Assembly (NCBI GenBank): GCA_016720585.1
Contig: JADKKH010000001.1
Location: forward strand, 960,938-1,024,937
DNA: 64,000 nucleotides
Source: Chitinophagaceae bacterium
GTDB lineage: Bacteria > Bacteroidota > Bacteroidia > Chitinophagales > Chitinophagaceae
Direction: 5' to 3'
The translations under genes and the position numbers were made by a program. The notes under the pieces are model-generated. The model saw nothing but the letters and a program-made list of their open reading frames with translations. It made no database searches and was not told the origin of the DNA. Below, in pieces: positions 51,168-60,053 of this stretch. Positions within the stretch are counted from its first letter, which is position 1, and every line of letters begins with the position of its first letter.

Positions 51168-51806
51168 TTAATTTGTCCCCGAACTATCTATGAGCGTATC
51201 ATACGGTGGTATCTTCCGCTTTGTTGAATCCGCTTTGTCACAGGCAGGGGTACAACCTGCAGGGCAAGGAGGTTTACAGTTTACGCATGGAGGACAGGGA
51301 TTGGCAGTATATGGCCTGAGGTTCAAAGTTTTGTTTTTATTGTCAACAACGTTTGTATTATAATACAAATACCCATGATCACCGAAGGGTTCTAGATTGA
51401 TATAAGCAAAATCTTTTAGATTTCCGGTCTTATCCAGGATATCAAGTTCAACGAAATCAAGATTGTTTTTCCCTACAGCTACGGGCGGCAAAGTATCATT
51501 CCAGGCATCTCCTGTCGTCAAATTTACATATGATCCTATGGGTTGGTAAAGTTTATTATACGCCTGAACGCCTGTATGAATTTCGTGGCTGATCGGATTA
51601 TAGCAGGTAATAAAGGTCAGGTAATCGATGTTCTTTAAATGGCCAGATTTTTCCCAGGCCTTAATAATTTGAGATTTTGTTAAGGCAATGCATGACCCCT
51701 TAGGAGCTTTCTCTTTGCAAGATGAAATACCGAATAAAGAAAAAACCGCAACAATAAGTGGCAGCAGCCAAATTCTTTTGTTTACAGGAAATCGATTCTT
51801 TTGCAT
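51168..51806 (-). CDS. Lipoprotein with Cys/Pro-rich tail, unknown function
   Basis: A 212-residue protein with a lipobox (FGISSC, Cys30). The central part has aromatic and polar stretches without a recognised domain. Residues about 175-200 hold a run of seven cysteines with prolines (CPPCVNCKPPCPAGCTPACD), which could bind a metal or form disulfides. It is the first gene of a four-gene minus-strand unit with the membrane protein, kinase and regulator. Function unknown. Confidence 0.65.
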   Translation of the reverse strand: MQKNRFPVNKRIWLLPLIVAVFSLFGISSCKEKAPKGSCIALTKSQIIKAWEKSGHLKNIDYLTFITCYNPISHEIHTGVQAYNKLYQPIGSYVNLTTGDAWNDTLPPVAVGKNNLDFVELDILDKTGNLKDFAYINLEPFGDHGYLYYNTNVVDNKNKTLNLRPYTANPCPPCVNCKPPCPAGCTPACDKADSTKRKIPPYDTLIDSSGTN

Positions 51807-51935
51807 AATTGTTGGTTTAAATGGTTAAAAAGGTGGAAAGGAGTTTAAAGAGGGGCGGGATAATTCTTCGTCTAATTTAGATTACTTGAATCATTTTTCA
51901 AAATTCCCTAATATTAGGTAGATACACGCTATGCT

Positions 51936-52042
51936 AAGTAGTAGTACGCAGCTTCTTAATTTTTCTGTTAGTTTTCGGGTTAATAATGCCCTGTTCTGCG
52001 TAGATACTCCCGCTAATAAGTAGTACTACGGATAGCTGTTCC
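51936..52042. promoter_or_regulatory. Cluster of CTACGCA-like half-sites in a 359-bp gap
   Basis: The gap 51807-52165 has no gene. It contains GTACGCA (51944-51950), TGCGTAG (51997-52003), and the palindrome GTAGTACTAC with CTACGGA (52020-52032). They match the half-sites of 50371-50408. They lie between the divergent lipoprotein gene (51806) and the small membrane-protein gene (52166), so both may be controlled by the same regulator. Confidence 0.45.
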
Positions 52043-52165
52043 AAAGCATTACCACGCAGTTACTAACGGCCTTTACAAGTTTAAATACCCCTTCTCTTTT
52101 TTACGCATTTCCTACCTTGTTTTCAGGCCGTCGCTGAGACAAAATTGTGTCATAAAACATTTTAT

Positions 52166-52552
52166 ATGACACGTTTCTTCACCATCAGCATTTTCTTCCT
52201 GGCCTTGATTTCTGGGACTTCTTTTACCGCTTCTGCCAGAACTAATAAGTCGGTTTCGGTAACTGTTATAGATACCAAAGAGACTGGTTCAGCCCCCGTT
52301 TCTGAACCTATCTCAAATTCTAAAGCTATACCCCAGGTACCTGTTACCAAAACAGTACCTCCGCTGCACCCCGAAGAAAAAGGCCATACTCCCAAATTGG
52401 AAGAACTGCCCCACATACATCACTTTCATAAGGAACGCGTGAAGAAAGTAAAACGTCATCATAAAAAATACTGGGCCCTGAGTATGGTGATATTAGTGCT
52501 TTGCCATATTTCGATCTTAGTTATGGCTTATATGCACGTAACCCCTCACTAA
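52166..52552 (+). CDS. Small His/Lys-rich membrane protein of unknown function
   Basis: The ATG at 52166 starts a signal sequence (MTRFFTISIFFLALISGTSFTASA) and is preferred to a TTG seven codons upstream. The 128-residue protein has a Pro-rich middle, a His/Lys-rich block (HIHHFHKERVKKVKRHHKK) and a C-terminal membrane helix (YWALSMVILVLCHISILVMAYM). No family is recognised. The His block could bind metal. A candidate operator cluster lies upstream. Confidence 0.6.
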   Translation: MTRFFTISIFFLALISGTSFTASARTNKSVSVTVIDTKETGSAPVSEPISNSKAIPQVPVTKTVPPLHPEEKGHTPKLEELPHIHHFHKERVKKVKRHHKKYWALSMVILVLCHISILVMAYMHVTPH

Positions 52553-52580
52553 AAAAATCCGGAAATGCTGATGAAAGAAA

Positions 52581-52856
52581 TTAAAAACGTACAATCGTAA
52601 AATGTTCAAACTGCTTAAGAGGCAGTTCAAGAATCTCCACCCCGGCAACCACCGCCCGGGGTGGTCCTTTTTTACACCATTCCGTAAAAAGTTTCAACAA
52701 CCCCGGAACTCCTGTTACCAGGATCTGGACGCTTCCATCATGAAGGTTATTAACCTGGCCCGTTAATCCCAGTTGCATCGCTTTTTCTTTGGCGCTTTGA
52801 CGGTAAAACACCCCCTGAACTTTACCGGTAATGATAATGGAAATGGTCTGTTGCAT
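52581..52856 (-). CDS. acyP: Acylphosphatase
   Basis: A 91-residue acylphosphatase that hydrolyses carboxyl-phosphate bonds, in the cytoplasm. The catalytic Arg is in GKVQGVFYRQ and the catalytic Asn in TGQVNNLHDGSV; the fold ends with the usual beta strand FTIVRF. Length is standard. It lies 5 bp after the fRMsr gene and is probably in the same unit. Confidence 0.93.
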   Translation of the reverse strand: MQQTISIIITGKVQGVFYRQSAKEKAMQLGLTGQVNNLHDGSVQILVTGVPGLLKLFTEWCKKGPPRAVVAGVEILELPLKQFEHFTIVRF

Positions 52857-52861
52857 CTATC

Positions 52862-53365
52862 TTAAAATTCGATCAGGCTTATTATTTCTTCCAGGTATCG
52901 CTGGTCGGTACTATCAAATTGGTCGTATTCATTGCTGTCAACATCCAATACCGCCATCACTTGATTATTTCGGATAATGGGTACGACGATCTCCGATTTT
53001 GATAAACTGCTGCAGGCTATATGACCGGGAAACTTTTCTACATCGGGAACAATCAATGTTTTGGCCTGCGCCCAGCTGCTGCCACAAACGCCCCGGCCCT
53101 TTTTTATCCGGGTGCAGGCCACCGGGCCCTGGAAGGGACCTAAGACCAGTTCATCATTATCATCCCCTGTAGTTTTACCGGAAGAGGGCTTTACCAGATA
53201 AAAGCCCACCCATAACCATCCGAATTGTTCTTTTAAGGAGGCAGCAATATTCGCCATATTAGCAACCAGGTCAGGTTCCCCTTCCAGCAAGGCTTTGATC
53301 TGGGGTACCAGGGATTGATAGCGTTCCTCTTTATTTCCGTTAATGATATTCAGGTCTTCCGCCAT
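52862..53365 (-). CDS. Free methionine-(R)-sulfoxide reductase (GAF domain)
   Basis: The ATG at 53365 (MAEDLNI) gives a 167-residue GAF protein of normal size. Longer upstream starts would add a hydrophobic stretch foreign to the family. The three family cysteines are present: ACTRI, GRGVCGSSW and HIACSS, as in yeast and E. coli fRMsr (MsrC). It reduces free methionine-R-sulfoxide with thioredoxin. A near-consensus -7 box (TATCTTTA on the minus strand, plus-strand 53370-53377) ends 4 bases before the ATG. Confidence 0.92.
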   Translation of the reverse strand: MAEDLNIINGNKEERYQSLVPQIKALLEGEPDLVANMANIAASLKEQFGWLWVGFYLVKPSSGKTTGDDNDELVLGPFQGPVACTRIKKGRGVCGSSWAQAKTLIVPDVEKFPGHIACSSLSKSEIVVPIIRNNQVMAVLDVDSNEYDQFDSTDQRYLEEIISLIEF

Positions 53366-53487
53366 ATTGTAAAGATACCATTTCAGGAAAATTTTTAAGC
53401 GCATTGTAAACAGAAAAACAAACGATGTAATTGGGTATAATCGCAATCTGTTTTTCCTCCGTAACTTCCCCCAAAATATCCACCGCT

Positions 53488-56301
53488 ATGCGAAAGCTGA
53501 TTATTATGGGTTGTTGTCTTGTCTTATCCGGGATAGTTGCACTACCTGCCCGGTCGCAACAATTTGGAGGCAATCCACCCTCGGTTAGATGGAAACAAAT
53601 AAATACTGACTCGGCACGAATAATTTTTCAATCTGGTATGGACAGCCAGGCAAACCGGGCTGCGGCTATTGTTCATTATTTAGCCAACCAGAAACCGGTT
53701 TCCCTTGGGGAACAATTGAAAAAGATCAATATCGTTTTGCAAAACCAGACCACTATTGCAAATGGTTATGTGGGTCTTGGGCCATTCCGGAGTGAATTTT
53801 TTATGACCCCGGAATTTAATAATTTCCAGGAAGGCAGTATCGGGTGGACCGATCAGCTGGCCGTACATGAATACCGGCATGTCCAGCAGTTTAATAATTT
53901 CAGAAATGGGATCAGTAAGACTATGAAATTTCTGTTTGGAGAAGATGGATTTACCCTGGCGGTAAATGCTGCCATTCCCGATTGGTTTTATGAAGGGGAT
54001 GCTGTGTATAACGAAACGGTGCTTACCAACCAGGGCCGGGGCCGGTTGCCACTTTTTATGAATGCTTATCCATCCCTCTGGCAGGCTGGTAAAAAATATT
54101 CCTGGATGAAATTGCGGAACGGATCGATCAAAGATTATGTACCCAATCATTATTATCTCGGCTACCTGCTGGTAAATTATGGCAGAGAAAAATACGGCAC
54201 TGATTTCTGGACAAAAGTTACCCGGGATGCCAGTGCGTATAAAGGGTTGTTATATCCGTTTCAAAAGGCCGTAAAAGAATATGCCGGGGTGGATTATAAA
54301 ACTTTCAGGGAACAGGCGTTTGCTTATTACAAAAAAGATGCTGCTGTATCACCGGCTAAAGAAACATATGTTCTTCCTGTTAGGAAGAATTATGTTACAA
54401 ATTATTATTTCCCTTATAATGCCGGTAATGATTCATTGATTTACCTGAAAAGCAGTTACCGTCACCGCCCGGCCTTTTACATAAAAGATGCCAGCGGTGA
54501 GCATAAATTAAGAGGGAGGGATATTTCTACTGATGAACAGTTCAGTTATCGTAATGGAAAAATTGTATATGCGGCCTATGAAAATGATCCCCGTTGGAGC
54601 TGGCGGGATTACAGTGTGATAAAAGTGCTGGATGTACAGACCGGGCAGCAGCAAACACTGACAAAAAAATCAAAATATTTTACGCCTGATATTTCCGGGG
54701 ATGGTTCCAGGATTGCAGCTGTACAGGTAACTCCTGAAGGAAGAAGTGAATTACATGTATTGGATGCCCGAAACGGGCAGGTACTACAATCCATACATTC
54801 CGCTGAGATCAGTTTATTCACCGACCCGAAATTCATTGATGAAAATTCGCTGGTAACTGCGGTACGATTGAAAGATGGGAAGATGGCGCTGGCTACCGCA
54901 GAAATTTCTACGGGTAATACTACCCGGCTGACTAATCCTTCGTTTAATGTGGTAGGTTACCCCTGTGTAAATAATGGCATCATTTATTTTACAGCAAATT
55001 ACGGTGGTAATGATGATGTGTTTGCCTTGCGGCTGACTGATAGGAAGATTTTTAAGATCAGTAATGGCCCCCTGGGAAATTATTTTGTAAATGCGGCTAA
55101 TGGAAAAATCAGCTGGTCGGCTTTTACAGCGGAAGGTTACCAGCTAAAGCAAATGACCGAAAAAGATATCGTGTGGAATGAAGTGGAAATGGCGGCATCG
55201 GATAATCTTACCGAAAAATTTACTGTAAGCCATACACCGGAGTATAGTGATATCCTACTTCATAAAGTACCTGCCAGAAATTTCCCGGTTGATAAATATA
55301 AAAAAGGTACCAAGCTGCTCAATCTTCATAGCTGGAGGCCTTATTATTCAGATCCCATATTCACTTTTTCTGTATATGGAGAAAATGTGCTTAATACCTT
55401 GCAAACAGAACTTTACTACCTGTATAATCAAAATGATAAGACCAATGCTGTTGGTTATACCGCTGTATACGGAGCCTGGTTTCCCTATCTGAATCTGGGT
55501 ACAGAATTCACATTCGACCGGGAAGCCATTACCGGTAATAAACTGCGTAAGTGGAAGCAGTTGGATTCACGGATCGGTTTGAATGTGCCGTTAAGTTTTA
55601 CCGGTGGCCAGACTTACAAGAATTTTAATATCAGCAGTTTTTATGTGCGCCGGAATGAATTTAATACCGGGTTCTTTAAAGATTCGATGGGCAACACGTC
55701 GTTCAGCTACCTGTCGCATTCTGTTTCCTGGAGCCAGCAGGTGCAAACGGCTGCACAGCATATTTACCCAAGGTTTGCTTATTCCTTGTTCTTTGGACTC
55801 CGGCATGCTATAACCAAATTTGACGGTAATCAGACCATCGCCAATGGTTCGCTGTATGTTCCGGGTTTGCTTTCTACGCATAATCTATTATTGACAGCCT
55901 CGATTCAGCAGCGGGACACCCTGAGTGAGATATCGTTCAGCAATCGCTTTGCCTATTCAAGAGGATATACCGGCCGTTATTTTTCAAGGATGTGGCGTTT
56001 GTCGGCAAATTATCATTTACCGCTGCTGTACCCGGATTGGGGTTTTGGAAATATTTTATATATCCAGCGGTTACGGGCTAATTTCTTTTATGATTTTACA
56101 AAAGTATATTCCAGAGATAAAAAATCAACAAGGGATCAACGCAGTGTGGGAGGTGAAATTTTTATAGATACCAAATGGTGGAACCAATACCCGCTGACTT
56201 TTGGTTTTCGCATCAGCCAGTTGCTGGACATTGATCAGTTTGATGGATTTAAAGGAACCATTTTTGAGTTTGTACTCCCGGTAAGTATTATACCAAGATA
56301 A
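53488..56301 (+). CDS. Outer-membrane-type protein with HExxH peptidase-like domain, propeller and C-terminal barrel
   Basis: The ATG at 53488 starts a signal peptide (MRKLIIMGCCLVLSGIVALPARSQ). In the 937-residue protein, the N-terminal domain has HEYRH (about residues 127-131) followed by WFYEGDAVY, the arrangement of gluzincin metallopeptidases (HExxH plus a downstream Glu). Residues about 330-610 have TolB-like propeller strands (YFTPDISGDGSRIAAVQ, LTNPSFNVVGYPC). The last 300 residues are alternating aromatic strands ending in FEFVLPVSIIPR, like an outer-membrane beta-barrel. The combination suggests a surface protease or biogenesis factor; function unknown. Confidence 0.75.
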   Translation: MRKLIIMGCCLVLSGIVALPARSQQFGGNPPSVRWKQINTDSARIIFQSGMDSQANRAAAIVHYLANQKPVSLGEQLKKINIVLQNQTTIANGYVGLGPFRSEFFMTPEFNNFQEGSIGWTDQLAVHEYRHVQQFNNFRNGISKTMKFLFGEDGFTLAVNAAIPDWFYEGDAVYNETVLTNQGRGRLPLFMNAYPSLWQAGKKYSWMKLRNGSIKDYVPNHYYLGYLLVNYGREKYGTDFWTKVTRDASAYKGLLYPFQKAVKEYAGVDYKTFREQAFAYYKKDAAVSPAKETYVLPVRKNYVTNYYFPYNAGNDSLIYLKSSYRHRPAFYIKDASGEHKLRGRDISTDEQFSYRNGKIVYAAYENDPRWSWRDYSVIKVLDVQTGQQQTLTKKSKYFTPDISGDGSRIAAVQVTPEGRSELHVLDARNGQVLQSIHSAEISLFTDPKFIDENSLVTAVRLKDGKMALATAEISTGNTTRLTNPSFNVVGYPCVNNGIIYFTANYGGNDDVFALRLTDRKIFKISNGPLGNYFVNAANGKISWSAFTAEGYQLKQMTEKDIVWNEVEMAASDNLTEKFTVSHTPEYSDILLHKVPARNFPVDKYKKGTKLLNLHSWRPYYSDPIFTFSVYGENVLNTLQTELYYLYNQNDKTNAVGYTAVYGAWFPYLNLGTEFTFDREAITGNKLRKWKQLDSRIGLNVPLSFTGGQTYKNFNISSFYVRRNEFNTGFFKDSMGNTSFSYLSHSVSWSQQVQTAAQHIYPRFAYSLFFGLRHAITKFDGNQTIANGSLYVPGLLSTHNLLLTASIQQRDTLSEISFSNRFAYSRGYTGRYFSRMWRLSANYHLPLLYPDWGFGNILYIQRLRANFFYDFTKVYSRDKKSTRDQRSVGGEIFIDTKWWNQYPLTFGFRISQLLDIDQFDGFKGTIFEFVLPVSIIPR

Positions 56302-56360
56302 AAATGAAAGGGTTGGCATTTCAGGTTCATGACCCGGAATGCTAACCCCTAATCAATAAA

Positions 56361-59084
56361 TCAGAGGGAAGAAAGGCTTTCTGTAATGACCCGGATCTTT
56401 GCTTCCGCATCGGCTTTCTTCTTTCTTTCACTTTCTAATACTTCCGGTTTTGCATTTTGAACAAACCGTTCATTGCTTAATTTCTTTTCTACGGACACTA
56501 AAAAACCTTTCAGGTAGTCCAGGTCTTTTTGTAATTGTTCTTTTTGCGAAGCCGTATCCAGTACTGTTGTAGTTTCAATAAAGAATTTATCCTTTTGAAC
56601 TACCACAGTAATGCTATTAGCAACTGAATCGGAAGTGTATGAGACTGATTCGGCATTTACCTGCTTCATTAAAATGCTTTCAATGGTTGTATAAGTATTC
56701 TTATTATCAGTAAGTATATGCAGCCGGATCGTATCTTTTGGTTTCAGTTGGTTCTTGTTCCTGGCATCACGGATAGTGGTGATAACTTCTTTTAATAAAC
56801 CTGCCGTTGATAAAATAGTCTGATCAGCCGTATTTGCCGTTGCATATTGTTTTACCGTAAGATCATCGGTTCTTTCTTTCAGGAGATGATAGATCTCTTC
56901 GGTAATAAAAGGCATGAAAGGATGCAGCAATTGCATTAGCTGCTCGAAGAAGCCAACTGTTTTTTCATAAATGGTTTTATCTATCGGTTGTTCAAAACCG
57001 GGTTTCACCCATTCCAGGTACCAGCTGCAGAAATCATCCCATATAAGTGAATAGATGGTTTTTAACGATTCACTCAACCGGAAATCGTTGAACTGCGTAT
57101 CCAATTCTATGCTTACCTCGTTTAATCGATTCTCAAACCAGGCGACAGCGAAACCCGGAACCCCAAACTCTGAACCCGAAACTCTGGACTCCCAACTCCT
57201 GACTAATTTCAACGCATTCCACATCTTATTTATGAAAAATCTTCCCTGTTCATTTCCGGACTGGTCCCACATCAGGTCATTCCCCGCTGGAGAAGATATC
57301 ATAATGCCAAAACGGACCGCATCCGCACCATCCTCATCAATCATTTGAATCAGGTCGGGGGAGTTGCCAAGGCTCTTACTCATTTTTCTTCCCTGCTTAT
57401 CCCGGACGATTCCCGTAAAGTAAACTTCCTTAAACGGTTTTTGTCCGGTGTATTCATATCCCGCCATGATCATACGGGCTACCCAGAAGAAAATAATTTC
57501 CGGAGCCGTAACGAGGGTATTAGTGGGGTAGTAGTAGTTTACATCTTTATTATCCGGGTTGCTGTATCCTTTAAAAACTTCAAAGGGCCAGAGCCATGAT
57601 GAGAACCAGGTATCCAAACAATCCTCGTCCTGTTTTAATTGAGCGTTGTTGATTGAGAATTGCATTTGAAACAGGTGCTTTGCTTGTTCCTCATTCTCTG
57701 CTACAACAAACCTTCCTTCCGCATCATACCAGGCCGGTATCCTGTGCCCCCACCAAAGCTGGCGGCTGATGCACCAGTCTTTTATATTTTCCATCCAATG
57801 GCGATACAGGTTTTTGAATTTGGAAGGATAGAATTTTATTTCTTCCTCCATTACGGCAGATAAAGCCGGGCCGGAGATTTTTTTCATATCTACCCACCAT
57901 TGCAGGGATAGCCTGGGCTCCACCACCACATCCGTTCTTTCCGAATAGCCCACTTCACTGGTGTAATCTTCTGTTTTGAGCAGGCAACCTTTTTGCTGCA
58001 GTTCAATGACTATCTTTTTTCTTGCTTCAAACCGTTCTTCTCCGATATAGATCTGTGCTGCTTCATTCAACGTGCCATCTTCGTTAAAAATATCTACAAT
58101 TTCCAGGTTATGTTTTTGTCCCAGTTGATTGTCGTTGATATCATGGGCCGGCGTAACCTTTAATGCACCGGTTCCAAAATCCATGGTGACATATGCATCG
58201 GTAATAACCGGGATGCGGCGATTGATCAGGGGAACAAATGCAAATTTTCCATGCAGGTGCTTGTATCGTTCATCATCCGGATGCACACAGATGGCCGTAT
58301 CACCCATGATCGTTTCGGGTCGTACGGTAGCGATAACTACGTAGTCGACTGTCGACAGTTCACTGTCAACAACAGGATCTGATCCTTTTGATTGTTTTTT
58401 ATTGTCAATGGGGTTAGTCGTTCTATCGGAAATAGCCTGTGGACTATGGTCTGTGGACTGTTGACCATTATCAATCTTATACTTCAGATAATAAAGCTTT
58501 TGTTGCGTCTCTTTCCGGATTACTTCTTCATCACTCAATGCTGTTTTTGCTTTCACATCCCAGTTGATCATACGCTTACCGCGATAGATAAAACCTTTTT
58601 GGTACAGATCAATAAATACATTGATTACCGATTGGTAATAATCCGGGTCCATCGTAAAACTGGTTCTTTCCCAGTCGAGGCTGCAACCCATTTTCTTTAA
58701 CTGTTGTAAAATGATGCCGCCATACTTTTCTTTCCATTCCCAGGCATATTTCAAAAAATCTTCCCGGCTCAGGGATGATTTGGCAATTCCCCGCTCGCGG
58801 AGCATTTGCACCACTTTCGCTTCTGTGGCTATAGAAGCATGGTCTGTACCCGGAACCCAACAGGCATTTTTACCCTGCATTCTGGCGCGACGAACCAAAA
58901 TATCCTGGATGGTGTTGTTTAGGCAGTGTCCCATATGTAACACGCCCGTCACATTGGGAGGGGGTATGACCACAGTAAAAGGTTCACGGCCATCCGGTTC
59001 GCTATGGAAGTAATTTTTATCCAGCCAATGCTGATACCATTTCTGTTCAGCGGTTTTGTGTTCAAAGTTTTTCGACAATTCCAT
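56361..59084 (-). CDS. valS: Valyl-tRNA synthetase with a repeat-derived insertion
   Basis: ValS charges tRNA-Val. The 907-residue class I enzyme has PPPNVTGVLHMGH (HIGH motif, about residues 41-53), the CP1 editing domain, GRKMSKSLGNSPD (KMSKS) and the C-terminal coiled coil. The oddity is in the editing domain: residues about 205-247 (DNGQQSTDHSPQ to DSELSTVD) form an extra polar loop encoded by an imperfect inverted repeat. A second repeat-like tract encodes residues about 626-644 without changing length. The rest is intact, so the enzyme is probably active. Gene downstream of a receiver gene on the same strand. Confidence 0.93.
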   Translation of the reverse strand: MELSKNFEHKTAEQKWYQHWLDKNYFHSEPDGREPFTVVIPPPNVTGVLHMGHCLNNTIQDILVRRARMQGKNACWVPGTDHASIATEAKVVQMLRERGIAKSSLSREDFLKYAWEWKEKYGGIILQQLKKMGCSLDWERTSFTMDPDYYQSVINVFIDLYQKGFIYRGKRMINWDVKAKTALSDEEVIRKETQQKLYYLKYKIDNGQQSTDHSPQAISDRTTNPIDNKKQSKGSDPVVDSELSTVDYVVIATVRPETIMGDTAICVHPDDERYKHLHGKFAFVPLINRRIPVITDAYVTMDFGTGALKVTPAHDINDNQLGQKHNLEIVDIFNEDGTLNEAAQIYIGEERFEARKKIVIELQQKGCLLKTEDYTSEVGYSERTDVVVEPRLSLQWWVDMKKISGPALSAVMEEEIKFYPSKFKNLYRHWMENIKDWCISRQLWWGHRIPAWYDAEGRFVVAENEEQAKHLFQMQFSINNAQLKQDEDCLDTWFSSWLWPFEVFKGYSNPDNKDVNYYYPTNTLVTAPEIIFFWVARMIMAGYEYTGQKPFKEVYFTGIVRDKQGRKMSKSLGNSPDLIQMIDEDGADAVRFGIMISSPAGNDLMWDQSGNEQGRFFINKMWNALKLVRSWESRVSGSEFGVPGFAVAWFENRLNEVSIELDTQFNDFRLSESLKTIYSLIWDDFCSWYLEWVKPGFEQPIDKTIYEKTVGFFEQLMQLLHPFMPFITEEIYHLLKERTDDLTVKQYATANTADQTILSTAGLLKEVITTIRDARNKNQLKPKDTIRLHILTDNKNTYTTIESILMKQVNAESVSYTSDSVANSITVVVQKDKFFIETTTVLDTASQKEQLQKDLDYLKGFLVSVEKKLSNERFVQNAKPEVLESERKKKADAEAKIRVITESLSSL
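57152..57205. repeat. GAGTC-type repeat sequence inside valS
   Basis: On the minus strand the codons for SWESRVSGSEFGVPG read AGTCAGGAGTTGGGAGTCCA, matching AGTCAGGAGTCTGGAGTCAG of the gap at 21100-21160 at most positions. Confidence 0.4.
58344..58472. repeat. In-frame inverted-repeat insertion inside valS
   Basis: The left end (GTCGACTGTCGACAGTTCAC) and the right end (TGTGGACTATGGTCTGTGGA) are diverged reverse complements built on TGGACnnTGnnCTGTnGAC. The tract adds about 38 codons between LKYKI and YVVIATVRPET in the editing domain. Confidence 0.6.
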
Positions 59085-59206
59085 ACAACTTCGCTTACGG
59101 TTTTATGTGGCAGCCATTTAAATAAGGCTACGGTGCACATGTAAGGCCGCAAATTTACCGGGTTTTGGGTAGATGGCGAAACGTCAGGCGATTAGTAAAG
59201 ACTGAT

Positions 59207-59632
59207 TTAATCCAATGGTGGCATATGCCTTTTTATTTCTTCGCAGATGTAGAATTCACCCTTATCCACCTCCATAATGCCATGCTTGATTTCTTCAAGG
59301 GAAGAGGTTTTGGTTAAAAAACCTCGGGCACCCAATTCCATCAATTTAACTGCATATTTTGGTTGACTATAAACAGATATTCCAATGATTTTTATAGAGG
59401 GAATTATCCTGACAATTCTTTCTGTAACTGTAAATCCGTTCATTGGCCTCATATTTAAGTCTATCAGCATAATATCAGGAACCAGCTCCTGTGCCATTTC
59501 AATAGCTTCTTGTCCATTAGCACAAATCGACACAACCCGGAAACGGGGATCATTTTCAAGAAAAATGTTCCATGAATCACGGACTTTTTTATGGTCATCA
59601 ACCAGGATTATTCGAATTGGGGCATTCTTCAT
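59207..59632 (-). CDS. Receiver-only response regulator (NarL type without HTH)
   Basis: A 141-residue receiver with VDDH, phosphoacceptor Asp58 in LIDLNMRP and the Lys in FLTKTSS. It ends in the linker (YICEEIKRHMPPLD) just where NarL-type proteins continue into the LuxR HTH; no HTH coding is visible downstream. It may be a truncated regulator, or signal by protein contact. No kinase is adjacent. The gap 59633-60053 upstream (421 bp) is AT-rich and shows no gene; a TTACTTTG at 59888 is the only promoter-like sequence. Confidence 0.82.
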   Translation of the reverse strand: MKNAPIRIILVDDHKKVRDSWNIFLENDPRFRVVSICANGQEAIEMAQELVPDIMLIDLNMRPMNGFTVTERIVRIIPSIKIIGISVYSQPKYAVKLMELGARGFLTKTSSLEEIKHGIMEVDKGEFYICEEIKRHMPPLD

Positions 59633-60053
59633 TTCGTTCGATATTTAAGTCAATACACAGCATACAACTAATAAAATATCTCTGTCATCAATAGCTTTTT
59701 TAACCGAAAATGGGTACTTACCGAAAGAAAATATTTAAGTTTGGAAGAACAATTAATTTAAGTGAATGATGTTCTATATTTTTTAAGAGCCTGTTAGGTA
59801 TTGAATTTCAATAAGTTAACTGCTTTAATATAGGATGGTGGGGGTAAAATATATAAATAGTAAAAATACTGAAAATCTAAAGTAATATTACTTTGTAAAT
59901 ATACCAAGAGTTTTTACGATTATTTCTTTAGTGCTCCGAAATTGCCGATAAAAGGACGGCTCTTATTTAAGGCCGTGACCCTATAGGATTTACAATTATA
60001 TTCGTAAAAAATTACTTTCAGATTTTAGATTATTGCTGAAAAAAATACAACCA

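Noticed and set aside
59633..60053. Small RNA gene in the 421-bp AT-rich gap
   Set aside because: No hairpin with a T-tract, conserved motif or exact promoter box could be identified.
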